Assembly: GCA_963710975.1 (NCBI GenBank)
Contig: CAVQCG010000004.1
Location: 744,001-808,000, forward strand
Reading direction: 5' to 3'
DNA from: JBBQXH01 sp963710975
GTDB lineage: Bacteria > Actinomycetota > Thermoleophilia > Gaiellales > Gaiellaceae
DNA length: 64,000 bases
Shown: one piece after another, positions 35,271 to 43,990 of the stretch
Position numbering within the stretch: position 1 is the stretch's first letter
How the letters are laid out: each line of letters starts with the position of its first letter
Notes under the pieces: generated by a model
The model's input: the letters and a program-made list of their open reading frames with translations, nothing else
The model's database searches: none
Told to the model about the DNA's origin: nothing
Translations under genes and position numbers: made by a program

Positions 35271-35950
35271 CCGCGCACCCTTCCCAGTCGGTCGAAGGTC
35301 GAGAGGATCGGCGTCCGTTCGATGAGTGCGCCGAGTGACGTCCGCTCGCCGAGGTAGTTGAGCGCCGCCGCGCATCCAACGGCGATCCAGCGCTCCCTCG
35401 CGGTGAGCCGGGCCACGAGACTCAAGCCTAGCACGGCCCCGAGAGCGTTCGATCCGGCGTCACCGAGCATCATCCGTTCGCGCAGATCGTATGGAAGCAG
35501 GAGGACGGCCAGCACCGCGTACGGCTCGGCTCCACTCATTCGGAGCAGTATCGCGGCAGGCAGAAACGCCTTGAGCGCACGCCCCGGACGCGTGTCGAGT
35601 TGATTCACGGCGTTCGCGGACAGGCCCACGAGGAGCGCGCCGCTGACGGTGCCCGTTGCCAGGAATCCCGCAACGGGCACGAGTACGAGCTTCAGGACGC
35701 CGGTCGTACTCCCGCTGCGGAGGTGAGCCTGCCAGCCTCGCTCCGGCCCGCTCCAGATGTCGTCGGCCAACCCGACGGCCGCGATCGCGGCAACCGCAGC
35801 TGCGTCCCGGCCGCGCGCACCGAGACCCCCGAGCATCACGGCCGCACCGACGAGCGGAAGCCGATTCCCGCGGAAGTTCACGGCGAGAGGACCTGAGGCG
35901 AACACGGCATCGGCGAGCTGACGGCCACGGTGCACGAACCCGCGGAGCAT
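35267..35950 (-). CDS. MraY/WecA-like membrane protein (GT4-like), probable second half of a fusion
   Basis: A 227-codon open frame rich in membrane helices. Motifs typical of polyprenyl-phosphate phosphosugar transferases are present: AAVGLADDIWSG with a DD pair, NAVNQLDTRPGRALKAFLPA, and MLGDAGSNALGAVLGLSL. The first about 20 residues (LRGFVHRGRQLADA) look instead like the end of the preceding glycosyltransferase, and the frame has no stop between them. The ATG at 35950 is therefore probably not a true start; GTG 35881 is an alternative if the proteins are separate. Likely role: lipid-linked sugar or envelope polymer synthesis. Confidence 0.65.
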   Translation of the reverse strand: MLRGFVHRGRQLADAVFASGPLAVNFRGNRLPLVGAAVMLGGLGARGRDAAAVAAIAAVGLADDIWSGPERGWQAHLRSGSTTGVLKLVLVPVAGFLATGTVSGALLVGLSANAVNQLDTRPGRALKAFLPAAILLRMSGAEPYAVLAVLLLPYDLRERMMLGDAGSNALGAVLGLSLVARLTARERWIAVGCAAALNYLGERTSLGALIERTPILSTFDRLGRVRG

Positions 35951-36521
35951 CGCGACCGGTCGGTCGGTGGGACAGGTCGAGCTCGACCTCGCAGACGTCG
36001 AGGCCGGCGCGTACCGCGTCGATCGTCATGCGCAGCTCGCACCCGAAGCCGCGCGCGAGCGGGAAACAGGCAGCTCGCGCTCGCGCGCTGAGATAGCGCT
36101 GCCCGGAGAGCGGCTCGGCTGCTTCGAAGCCACAGCGAAGGCGGATCAGCCGCCTCGAGGCCTCCTTCGCCAGCCCGAAGCCTCCGCCGACGCGCTCGGC
36201 GAACGAGGCGATCGCGAGATCGGAGTCGGTGGCGATGAGCGGGCTGAGATCGCCCTCGAGATCAGCGTCGCAGAGGAGGAGCGGGCCGGGTGGAGCGACG
36301 CTCTCGGCTGCGGTCAGCGCCTCGCCCTTGCCGAGCCGGGGAGTCCGGACGACCGTCGCGCCGGCGCGGAACGCAACCTCGCCGGTCCGGTCACGAGAAC
36401 CGTCGTCACCCACGATGATGTTGACTCCGGGGAAGCCGTTCCGGAGCCGGGCGACGAGCGGCCCGATCCGCTGCTCCTCGTCGCGCGCCGCAACGAGGAT
36501 TGAGAGGTCAGCCGCCGGCAA
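35940..36521 (-). CDS. Family 2 glycosyltransferase, frameshifted near its end
   Basis: A GT-A fold glycosyltransferase of about 190 residues. It has DLSILVAARDEEQRIGPLVA at the start, IIVGDDGSRDRTGEVAF, RLGKGEALTAA, LLLCDADLEGD and LSGQRYLSARA, which are usual GT2 nucleotide-sugar motifs. The start appears to be a TTG at 36521, overlapping the steB end. Near 35955 the frame ends its sensible reading at DLSHRPTGR; one extra base there shifts it into the MraY-like frame, where LRGFVHRGRQL continues naturally. The acceptor is unknown, probably an envelope lipid or polymer. Confidence 0.75.
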
Positions 36522-37441
36522 CGGTCACGGTGGGAACGGGCGGGATCGGCGGCGAGACACCGTCGGGGGCTTCTGCGCCGACGCCGTAGTGCCCGGGTTC
36601 CCCGCCGCCGAGGAGGACGGCCAGCGACACGTGCCCCGCGAGCTCGTCGAGGTTGTTCACCGTGGAGACGCCCGCGTCCTTGAAGAACTCGATCGCCGCG
36701 ACGTCCGCTCCGATCGATTCGACACCGACGACCGGGAGGCCCTGGGACGTGAGGCCCTTCGTCAATCCGTCGATGAGCTCCTCCGACCCCTGGTTCGCGG
36801 CGAGCTCGTCCGGGTCCTTCGTGTCGGGCAGGAAGCCATGACCTGACGATGATCACGCCGTCGACCGGGTCGGAGAGCGCGCCCGTCCGCTCGGCGACGA
36901 GGTCCCCGGACAGCGTCTCCCAGAGCGGGGTCTCCCCTCCTTCGACCAGCTCCTTCCCGAGCGCTTCGCCGAGGTCGCCGAGGCGGCCCTCACCACCGTA
37001 CGCCGCGAGCAGAGGATCGGCGGCCAGCGAGCTCGAGATCTCCGCGGCGTCGACGGGAAGGTCGAGTGAGGTCAGCCGGACGGGAGGCCCGGAGCTCGCG
37101 TCCGTGAGGGTCTCCTCGATCTCCGACCGCAGACCCGGATCGATGCGGCCGAGAAAGACGACCGCAAAGCCTTTGTCCACCAGCCGGTCGGTCATGAGGG
37201 CGGGGTAGGCGTTCTTCATCAGCTCGTCCGACGTGCTTCTCGCCTCGGCCGCGCTCTTGGCGCGCGCGTTCGCAGCCTCGACCTGCTTCGTCAGGGCATC
37301 GATCCTGTCCTGGCGGAAGCTGAGCGTTGCGTCCTGGACGTCCGTCCCCCGCGAGACGATCGCGACGCCGATCACGATGCCGACCGCGAGCGCGACGAAC
37401 ACCGCGGCCAGCGACGCGACGTGATAGCGGAGGTCGAACAT
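36508..37441 (-). CDS. steB: SteB/MctB-like membrane protein, frameshifted
   Basis: A protein of about 310 residues with the diagnostic N-terminus MFDLRYHVASLAAVFVALAV, one membrane helix, then a coiled coil (DALTKQVEAANARAKSAAEA) and an outer domain. This is the MctB family (Rv1698), called copper transporter in annotation and SteB in Corynebacterium, where it works with SteA in cell separation. The frame breaks near 36838-36845; removing one base joins GVIIVRS to GFLPDTKDPDELAA and then to the downstream frame ending PPIPPVPTVTVAGG. It directly follows steA, supporting the SteB reading. Confidence 0.8.
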
Positions 37442-37455
37442 CGCGTCTCACGCCC

Positions 37456-38589
37456 TCATTCGAGACCGAGGATCGAGCGCAAGCGATCGACGAGGGCGGC
37501 GATGAAGTCTCGGAGCTCGGGCGAGGCGACCACGGCAGCGGCCATCACGGCGAGCACCGCGGCGAGGAATGCGACGAGCGGCCAGATTCCGACGCGCTGG
37601 CGGAAGAGACGGGAGACGCCGCGGGCGTCGACGAGGATCTCCCCCACCTTGAGCCGCGTCAGGAAGGTGGAGGACATGCCGGCGCGATTGCGCTCGAGGA
37701 ACTCGATCAGGTTGAAGTGCGTGCCGACGGCGACGATGAGGTCGGCCCCCTTCTCGTACGCGAGCAGCATCGCGAGGTCCTCGCTGATCCCCGGCGTCGG
37801 GACGAGCGTCGAGGGGAGTCCGAGTCGATCCAGTCGCGTGCGGCCGGGCGCGGCGCCGTCCTCGTAGGCGTGCACGACGAGCTCGGCACCCGACTGGAGC
37901 GCCTCGTCCGAGACCGAGTCCATGTCGCCGACGATGACCTCCGGCCGGTAGCCGGCCTCGAGCAGCGCGTCCGCTCCCCCGTCGACCCCGACGAGCACGG
38001 GCTTGAAGTCTCGGATGTACCCCCGGACGATCGCGAGGTCCTTCTTGTAGCCGGGCCCGCGGGCAACCACGAGCGCATGGCGCTCGCGGAAGCGCGTCTT
38101 CAGCTGCGGGAGCTGGATACCCTCGGCAAGGAGCTTCCCCTCCTCGCGCAGGTACCGCATCGTGTTGTCGGCGAACGACTCGAGCGCCTCGGTGACGCGG
38201 CCCTGCTGCTCGGCCATGAGCTGCTCGAGCTCGTCGCTCGACAGCTCGTGCCCGACGGCGACGCGCGTGCCGTTCCGGAAGAGCGACGAGCCGCGCACCG
38301 ACAGGCGCTCTCCCTCGCGCACCTGCTCGAAGAGCGGGGCGCCGGGCGCGTCGATCAGGCAGACGCCGCCGCGGACGAGCTCGAGCGGCCCAGGATTCGG
38401 ATAGCGCGGGCTGATCGACGGGGACACGTTCACGACGACCCGAACGCCCGACTCGACCAGCTCCTCCGCCGACACGCGATCGAGCCCTGCGTGGTCGATG
38501 ATCGCGATGTCCTCGGGCCCGAGGCGCTTGACGAGCCGCTTGGTGCGCCGGTCGAGCCGCGCCGTGCCGTTGAACTCGAGGACCCTCAT
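37456..38589 (-). CDS. steA: SteA-like cell-division/cell-separation protein
   Basis: A 377-residue protein of the SteA family (Rv1697-like), with a thiamin-pyrophosphokinase-like fold in the middle (KPVLVGVDGGADALLEAGYR, then VIVGDMDSVSDEAL) and one C-terminal transmembrane helix (GIWPLVAFLAAVLAVMAAAV). In Corynebacterium glutamicum SteA and SteB localise to the division ring and promote daughter-cell separation via RipA. Start ATG 38589 overlaps the recN stop (ATGA), and steB follows after 14 bases. The position between recN and steB is the conserved actinobacterial arrangement. Confidence 0.88.
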   Translation of the reverse strand: MRVLEFNGTARLDRRTKRLVKRLGPEDIAIIDHAGLDRVSAEELVESGVRVVVNVSPSISPRYPNPGPLELVRGGVCLIDAPGAPLFEQVREGERLSVRGSSLFRNGTRVAVGHELSSDELEQLMAEQQGRVTEALESFADNTMRYLREEGKLLAEGIQLPQLKTRFRERHALVVARGPGYKKDLAIVRGYIRDFKPVLVGVDGGADALLEAGYRPEVIVGDMDSVSDEALQSGAELVVHAYEDGAAPGRTRLDRLGLPSTLVPTPGISEDLAMLLAYEKGADLIVAVGTHFNLIEFLERNRAGMSSTFLTRLKVGEILVDARGVSRLFRQRVGIWPLVAFLAAVLAVMAAAVVASPELRDFIAALVDRLRSILGLE

Positions 38590-40229
38590 CGGATCGCCTC
38601 GAGGAACTCGGCGCCGCCGAGCATTCGCTCGAGCTCTGCGGCGCGCTCGGCTTCGTCCAGCACCTCGATGCGCGTGTGCGTCGGGTCGCCGGCGATCTTC
38701 TCCACCCTGAGATGGCGGTCGGCCACGCTCGCGAGTTGCGGCAGATGCGTGATCACGACGACCTGGGAGACGGTGGCGAGGCGTCCGAGCGACTCCGCGA
38801 CCGCATGTGCCGTGCGGCCGCCGATGCCTGCATCGATCTCGTCGAAGACGATGGTCGGCTCGCCAGCCTGGGCGTGGGCAACCGCACGGAGGGCGAGCGC
38901 GATGCGGGACAGCTCCCCTCCCGAGGCCGTCGACGCGACCGGTGCGAACGGCAGGCCCGGATTCGGCCTGATCAGGAACCCGACGTCGTCGGCGCCCACC
39001 GGGCCAGGATCGCGCTCGCCGATCTCGACGCGGAGATCGCCGTCACCGAGCCCGAGGCTCGCGAGCTCGGCGCGCGCGGCATCTGCGAACGGGACGGCGG
39101 ACTCGGTCCGTGCAGCCCGAAGCGCCTGTGACTCGACCAGGTACCGGCTCTCCGCGTCGGCGAGTGCGGCCTCGGCTACGGCGACAGGATCCTTTCCGCT
39201 CTCGAGCGCAGCCAGCTCGTCGCGCGCGGCGGCGGCACGATCCACCAGCTCCGCGTCCGTCGAGACGGCGAACCGGCGCTTCGAGTCCGAGAGCTCGGAA
39301 AGACGCTCCTCGACGGACTCGATCCGTCCCGGCTCCGCCTCGAGCGACGCCAGAAAGCCTCGCAGCTCCGACCCGGTGTCACGGAGCACATCCGCGATGT
39401 CCGCGAGGCTCGATGATGCAGCCCCTAGCTCGGGCGCAAGCTCCGCCACCGGAGCCAGCGCCAGGTGCGCCTTCGCGACGAGGTCGGCTGCTCCGTCCGT
39501 ATCGCCGCGGTCCGGAGACAGCGCGTCGGCGGCGCTCGAGGCCGCCTCGGCGATTCCCGAGGCGTTCCGCAGCCGCTCTCGCTCGCGGCGAAGCGAGTCC
39601 TCGGTGCCCGGCTCGATGCCGTCCGCTGCCTCGACGAGCGCTTCGAGCTCCGCGACCCGAGCCTCACGTCCAGCCGCGGAGGCGGCCAGCTCGTCGCGGT
39701 GGAGCCGCGCCGCCTGGAGCGCGCGCCACGCCACGGTCGCGGCCTGGCGGCGACGCAGCTGCTCCTCTCCGGCAAATGCATCGAGCGTGTCGAGTTGATG
39801 GGCGGGACGGGCAAGACGGCGCTGCTCGAACTGGCCGGACATCGCGATCAGCCGCTCGACGAGCGCTGCCACGTCCTCCTTCGGCGCGGTCCGACCCCAG
39901 GCGTACGCGCGACTGCGACCGTCTGCGAATACGCGCCGTGCGGCGACGAGTCCCGGCTCGTCCTCAGGGCGCAGCTCCGCGAGCGAGCCGAACTCCTGCT
40001 CGTCGAGGAGCCCATCCGGCAGGTCGAGCTCGGCTTCGACGTATGCCTCGCCCCCAGAAGGGCCGACGAATGCCACATCGCCCTTGGCGCCGAGCAGCAG
40101 CCCGATCGCCTGGGTCAGGATCGTCTTTCCCGCTCCCGTCTCGCCGGTCACGACGTTCAGGCCGCTACCGAGGGCGATGTCGGCCTCGCGGATCAGGACG
40201 AGATTCTCGATGTGGAGCCGCCTAAGCAC
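38586..40229 (-). CDS. recN: DNA repair protein RecN
   Basis: A 547-residue SMC-like ATPase acting in double-strand break repair. It starts LRRLHIENLVLIREADIALG, with Walker A GETGAGKTILTQAIGLLLG, a long coiled-coil centre, the signature ASGGELSRIALALRAV and Walker B TIVFDEIDAGIGG. The length fits the family. Its start overlaps the nadK end by eight bases and its stop overlaps the steA start. No LexA box is seen directly in front because the gene is inside an operon. Confidence 0.94.
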   Translation of the reverse strand: MLRRLHIENLVLIREADIALGSGLNVVTGETGAGKTILTQAIGLLLGAKGDVAFVGPSGGEAYVEAELDLPDGLLDEQEFGSLAELRPEDEPGLVAARRVFADGRSRAYAWGRTAPKEDVAALVERLIAMSGQFEQRRLARPAHQLDTLDAFAGEEQLRRRQAATVAWRALQAARLHRDELAASAAGREARVAELEALVEAADGIEPGTEDSLRRERERLRNASGIAEAASSAADALSPDRGDTDGAADLVAKAHLALAPVAELAPELGAASSSLADIADVLRDTGSELRGFLASLEAEPGRIESVEERLSELSDSKRRFAVSTDAELVDRAAAARDELAALESGKDPVAVAEAALADAESRYLVESQALRAARTESAVPFADAARAELASLGLGDGDLRVEIGERDPGPVGADDVGFLIRPNPGLPFAPVASTASGGELSRIALALRAVAHAQAGEPTIVFDEIDAGIGGRTAHAVAESLGRLATVSQVVVITHLPQLASVADRHLRVEKIAGDPTHTRIEVLDEAERAAELERMLGGAEFLEAIR

Positions 40230-41040
40230 TCAGGAACACATCTCTGTATCGGCTGAAGAACGTCACTTCTGGAAGCAGCGCGAGGAGCGCCTTCTGGGCG
40301 CCCACGTCGACCGAGAGCGACTGGCCGGGTGCCAGCTCGCCGACCCGGCGCCCGTCGACGAGCACGGTCACAGAGACGTCTGGCGTGTCGTTTTCGACGT
40401 TCAGACCCAGCCCGGAGGGGACGACGAGCGGCCGGGCGTGAAGTGAATGCGGCGCGACGAAGGTGATCGCCATCGCGTCGAGGCCCCGCATGATCACGGG
40501 TCCTCCGTTCGAGAGGTTGTACGCGGTCGACCCGGAAGGCGTGCAGCAGATCATCCCGTCGCACGCAGTCGCGCCGAGCATCTCGCCGCCAAGGGTCGAG
40601 CCGAGCTCGACCATCCGCCCCGGAACCGAGCTCGTTGCGACGACGTCGTTGACGGCCGCGTGCGGCTTCCCGTCGAGGCACGCGGCGATCGTCGCAAGCT
40701 CGACAACTCTGTACTCGCCTGCGAACGCGCGCCGAAGGCCGACCTCGAGCTCGGCCGCCGCGATGCTGGTGAGAAACCCAATCCGCCCGAAGTTGACCCC
40801 TATCACCGGGGTTCTCGTCCCGAGGAACCGATGGAGCGCCCGGAGCATCGTTCCGTCTCCGCCGAGTGCGATCGCCAGATCGACGTCTTCCGCGGTTTCG
40901 ACGTCGAGCAGCTGGACGCCGAGCCCGGCCGCAGCGGTCTCGAGCCGCGCGAGCGCCTCGCCGATCACCTCGGGCCGGCCGTGGGTCACGACGGCTGCGC
41001 GCTTGACCGCGCTAACCGACTGCAGCGTCGACCCAGTCAT
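40222..41040 (-). CDS. nadK: NAD kinase
   Basis: A 272-residue ATP/polyphosphate-dependent NAD kinase making NADP. Motifs present are ALGGDGTMLRALHRF (GGDGT), GVNFGRIGFLTSI, the NE-like AVNDVVATS, and TPSGSTAYNLSNGGPVIM. The ATG at 41040 overlaps the end of tlyA by 29 bases; no better later start was seen. Linked on both sides by overlaps (tlyA, recN). Confidence 0.94.
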   Translation of the reverse strand: MTGSTLQSVSAVKRAAVVTHGRPEVIGEALARLETAAAGLGVQLLDVETAEDVDLAIALGGDGTMLRALHRFLGTRTPVIGVNFGRIGFLTSIAAAELEVGLRRAFAGEYRVVELATIAACLDGKPHAAVNDVVATSSVPGRMVELGSTLGGEMLGATACDGMICCTPSGSTAYNLSNGGPVIMRGLDAMAITFVAPHSLHARPLVVPSGLGLNVENDTPDVSVTVLVDGRRVGELAPGQSLSVDVGAQKALLALLPEVTFFSRYRDVFLSA

Positions 41041-41788
41041 CGATCATCTCGGCGGAGGGCTCGTGACCCGTCGCGCGATCGGCGAGCGACAGGAAGAACT
41101 CCCGGTTTCCCTTCGGCCCTGGGAGCCTGGAGTCGGCGATTCCTGAAAGCGTGGCGCCCCACTCTGCAACCGTGCGAGTGAGATCGTTGAGGACGCGCCG
41201 GTGTATCGCGGGATCCCGGACGACACCACCGGATCCGACATCGGCGCGCCCGGCTTCGAACTGCGGCTTCACGAGGACGAGCGCCCGCCAGCCGGGACGG
41301 GCACAGAGGAGCGACGGCGGCAGCGCGAGGCGGATGCTGATGAACGAGACATCGCAAGTGACGAAGGTCGGGGGAAACGGCAACTCGCCGCACGTGAGTC
41401 GCCGTGCGTTGGTTCGCTCGAGCAGCGTCACCCTCGCGTCGCGGCGAATCCGCTCGTGCAGCTGCCCGCGCCCGACATCAACCGCGCAGACGCGCGCAGC
41501 GCCGGCCTGAAGCAAGCAATCCGTGAAGCCTCCGGTCGAGGCACCGAGGTCGAGGCAGTCTTCGCCACTGACGTCGATCCCGAGGTGCTCGAGTGCGTTC
41601 GCGAGCTTGTCGCCACCCCGTGAGACGAAACGTGGCATCTCGGTGAGCTCGAGCGGCGCATCCGGGTCGACAGCCGTTCCGGCCTTGTCGAATCCCTTCA
41701 CGCGCCCGGCCAGGACAAGCGCCTGAGCCTGCGAGCGCGTCTCCGCAAGACCGCGCTCGACAAGGAGGACGTCGAGGCGTTTCTTCAC
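41012..41788 (-). CDS. tlyA: TlyA family rRNA 2'-O-methyltransferase / putative hemolysin
   Basis: A 258-residue protein with an S4 RNA-binding domain (RLDVLLVERGLAETRSQAQA) and a FtsJ-like methyltransferase domain: LDLGASTGGFTDCLLQAGA binds SAM, and CDVSFISIRLALP plus LVKPQFEAGR complete the core. TlyA methylates 16S and 23S rRNA in mycobacteria and affects capreomycin sensitivity. The GTG at 41788 begins on the standard VKKRLD opening and overlaps the stop of the upstream transposase gene (GTGA). Confidence 0.92.
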   Translation of the reverse strand: MKKRLDVLLVERGLAETRSQAQALVLAGRVKGFDKAGTAVDPDAPLELTEMPRFVSRGGDKLANALEHLGIDVSGEDCLDLGASTGGFTDCLLQAGAARVCAVDVGRGQLHERIRRDARVTLLERTNARRLTCGELPFPPTFVTCDVSFISIRLALPPSLLCARPGWRALVLVKPQFEAGRADVGSGGVVRDPAIHRRVLNDLTRTVAEWGATLSGIADSRLPGPKGNREFFLSLADRATGHEPSAEMIDDWVDAAVG

Positions 41789-42390
41789 GCCGAAAGAGTA
41801 CTCGCGGCCCCGGAGTAGTACGAGTGACCCGACGGGACAGTCTCGACCGGATCGCCGACGAAGGCACGGTAGCTCGCCTGTGCGAGGGCTGGTCTCGGCG
41901 AGAAACGCACAAGGAGATCGGCGGCAGCAAGGAAGCTCGGTACGGGAATCAGGCCTGAAGTCGCCCGATGGCTGCTCCATCGCCATTCCTCGGGCAGATC
42001 GCAGATGCCTGCGCGGACTGGGTTCTGTACGACGTAGCGCACCGCCGCGAGGACGTGCGCGTCGCTCCCGACCTCGGCAGCTCCATAGCGCGCGCCAAAC
42101 AGGTGTCCTCGCCGCGCATGGAAGCGGTTGAACGCCTGGGCGTATCCACCGTTGAGGTGCTGCATCCCCGCCGCAAGGTTCGGCTGAGGAGTCGTCACGA
42201 GCAGGTGATAGTGCGTCCCCATCAGGCAGTACGCAAGGCATCGCCAGCCATACCGCTGGACGATGTTCCTCAGCCGGACGAGGAACTGACGGCGATCGAA
42301 CGTGTCACGAAACACGAACTCTCCGTCCACACCGCGAGTCGTCACGTGGTACGTCGCACCGGGGTACTCACAGCGGATTCTCCTGGGCAT
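41785..42390 (-). mobile_element. IS200-like Y1 transposase, REP-associated (RAYT) type
   Basis: A 201-residue HUH-type transposase: RRIRCEYPGATYHVTTRGV opening, CLMGTHYHLLVTTP with the His-x-His metal site, and VLAAVRYVVQNPVRAGIC with the probable catalytic Tyr. This matches the REP-associated tyrosine transposase group, which handles single-stranded DNA at palindromic repeats. A GGGGTCTGACCCC palindrome lies 90 bases before its ATG. No terminal repeats of an insertion sequence are obvious. Its stop overlaps the tlyA start codon by four bases, so it may influence tlyA translation. Confidence 0.82.
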
Positions 42391-42480
42391 CCGGCCAGGC
42401 TAGACACCCTTTGCCGACGTTTTCTCGCGACATGTGCCAATGGCGTGTCAGAGCGGTTCCGGATGTGTGTACGTCTCGAA

Positions 42481-42493
42481 GGGGTCTGACCCC
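42481..42493. repeat. REP-like palindrome GGGGTCTGACCCC
   Basis: A 13-base palindrome (GGGGTC-T-GACCCC) in the 158-base gap upstream of the RAYT gene. Similar GGGGTCAGACCCC elements are, in my knowledge, often seen next to such transposases. It is only one copy here, so the link is inferred. Confidence 0.45.
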
Positions 42494-42548
42494 GATCGGG
42501 ACGCCTCGCGGATTGCCTCGCTCCCGGCGGCGCGCCGGATTCCGGCGA

Positions 42549-43388
42549 TCAGGCGCGGCGCGCGTGGATCGACGCGACGATGTCCGCCAGCATCGAGGTG
42601 TCCACCGGCAACCGGCCGAGCTCGACCTGAACACGCGCGTGCGTCTCGTCGGCTATCTCGCGTGCCCGTTCGAGGCCGTAGAGCGAGACGTACGTCACCT
42701 TCCCGGCCGCCTCGTCCTTGCCCGGCGTCTTCCCGAGCTCCTCGACCGTCCCCGTCGCATCGAGAATGTCGTCGACGATCTGAAACAGCAGCCCGACGTC
42801 GTCCCCGAACGTCCGCCAGTCGGCCTGCTCGTCGGGCGGCACACGCGCCACCTCGATCGCACACCCGACGCAGGCTCCCAGGAGCTTCCCCGTCTTCAGG
42901 CGGTGGAGAGCGGCGAGCCCATCACCGTCCAGATCCCCGTTCGTCGTGATGTCGACGTACTGGCCCCCGATCATCCCGAGCGTCGCTGCGGCGAGCTCGC
43001 GCGCCGGCCCGGCCTGCGGATACCGAAGGACGAGCCGGAAGGCCTCGGCGAGAAGCGCGTCACCCGCGAGGATCGCAACGGCCTCGCCGAACGCCACATG
43101 GGCACTCGGCTGGCCGCGGCGGAGATCGTCGTCGTCGAGGGCGGGCAGGTCGTCATGGACGAGGCTGAACGTGTGGACGAGCTCGAGCGCGCACGCCGCC
43201 GGCAGCAACTCGTCCGGCGGGCGCCCGAGGGCCTCTCCGGTTGCGAGACACAGCACGGGACGGATCCGCTTGCCGCCGCCGAGGAGCGAGTAGCGCAGCG
43301 CGGCTTCCAGCCGGCCGAGATCGGCCGAGAACGGCAGCTCTCCGAGGAAGCCCTCCGCGAGCGAGCGCAGCTCATCCGGCCGGTGCAT
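42549..43388 (-). CDS. Polyprenyl synthetase (short-chain trans-prenyl diphosphate synthase)
   Basis: A 279-residue class I isoprenyl synthase making farnesyl or geranylgeranyl diphosphate. Motifs: GGGKRIRPVLCLATGEALG, the first Asp-rich motif HDDLPALDDDDLRRG, GQYVDI, and the second Asp-rich FQIVDDILDATG. The residues before the first Asp motif (LVHTFSLV) do not decide chain length. Start ATG 43388 overlaps the small coiled-coil gene end by 17 bases. It is followed by the RAYT region. Confidence 0.9.
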   Translation of the reverse strand: MHRPDELRSLAEGFLGELPFSADLGRLEAALRYSLLGGGKRIRPVLCLATGEALGRPPDELLPAACALELVHTFSLVHDDLPALDDDDLRRGQPSAHVAFGEAVAILAGDALLAEAFRLVLRYPQAGPARELAAATLGMIGGQYVDITTNGDLDGDGLAALHRLKTGKLLGACVGCAIEVARVPPDEQADWRTFGDDVGLLFQIVDDILDATGTVEELGKTPGKDEAAGKVTYVSLYGLERAREIADETHARVQVELGRLPVDTSMLADIVASIHARRA

Positions 43389-43569
43389 CCGGCCCCCGGC
43401 GGCGCAGGCTATCGACCTCGACCTGGACCTCCTTCGCGAGATCGACGAGATCCTTCAGGACGTCGACCGCGGCTTCCGAATCGTCCGCCTCCTCGAGGCG
43501 CTTCCGGGCGTCCTCCAGCCGGTCGAGCAGTGTCTGGAGGCGCTCGCTCGTTGCCTCTGGCTCGCTCAC
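43372..43569 (-). CDS. Small coiled-coil protein in the usual xseB position
   Basis: A 65-residue acidic helical protein (RLQTLLDRLEDARKRLEEAD, then DVLKDLVDLAKEVQVEVD). The place, directly before a polyprenyl synthetase, is where xseB (exonuclease VII small subunit) often sits. The sequence lacks the typical xseB pattern around its GDLPLEEALALYE-like core, and no xseA is in the window. I therefore call it a coiled-coil protein of unknown function. Confidence 0.5.
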   Translation of the reverse strand: MSEPEATSERLQTLLDRLEDARKRLEEADDSEAAVDVLKDLVDLAKEVQVEVDSLRRRGPDAPAG

Positions 43570-43615
43570 GGCCGTACCCTAACGCCCGGGCGCGACGACC
43601 ACGAACTCGTCGTCT

Positions 43616-43990
43616 TCACGCCGCCTCCCGGACGATCCGGCCGAGGATTCCGTTGACGAGGCTCCCCGCCTCGGCGGCGCCGTAGGTCTTCGCAAGCTCG
43701 ACGGCTTCGTTCAGCGCCACCTCGACGGGAACCTCGGCGCGGTCGAGCTCGCGGATCGCCATGCGGAGGACGTTGCGCTCGACGACGCCCAGGCGATCCG
43801 CCGTCCAGTCCCGGGCAGCGTCCGTGATGCGACGGTCGAGCTCCGGCGCCTCTGCGACGACCTCCTCGGCAAGCCGTGCCGCGAACGGATCGATCTCCCC
43901 CTCGAAGAGAGAGGCGAGAGGCTGCCCGGTCACGTCCCACTGGTAGAGGAGGAAGAGCGCCTGGCGGCGGGCTGCGCGCCGACCGCTCAC
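43616..43990 (-). CDS. nusB: Transcription antitermination protein NusB
   Basis: A 124-residue all-helical RNA-binding protein: RRAARRQALFLLYQWDVTGQ at the N-terminus and VPVEVALNEAVELAKTYGAA, SLVNGILG at the C-terminus. NusB with NusE (S10) binds boxA RNA for rRNA antitermination. Start ATG 43990 overlaps the accC stop (ATGA). Near-full length for the family. Confidence 0.93.
   Translation of the reverse strand: MSGRRAARRQALFLLYQWDVTGQPLASLFEGEIDPFAARLAEEVVAEAPELDRRITDAARDWTADRLGVVERNVLRMAIRELDRAEVPVEVALNEAVELAKTYGAAEAGSLVNGILGRIVREAA

Noticed and set aside
36508..36765. A separate 85-aa gene beginning MTKGLTSQG
   Set aside because: It is the end of steB after a frame break; upstream residues in the same frame (GFLPDTKDPDELAA) join it to the first part.
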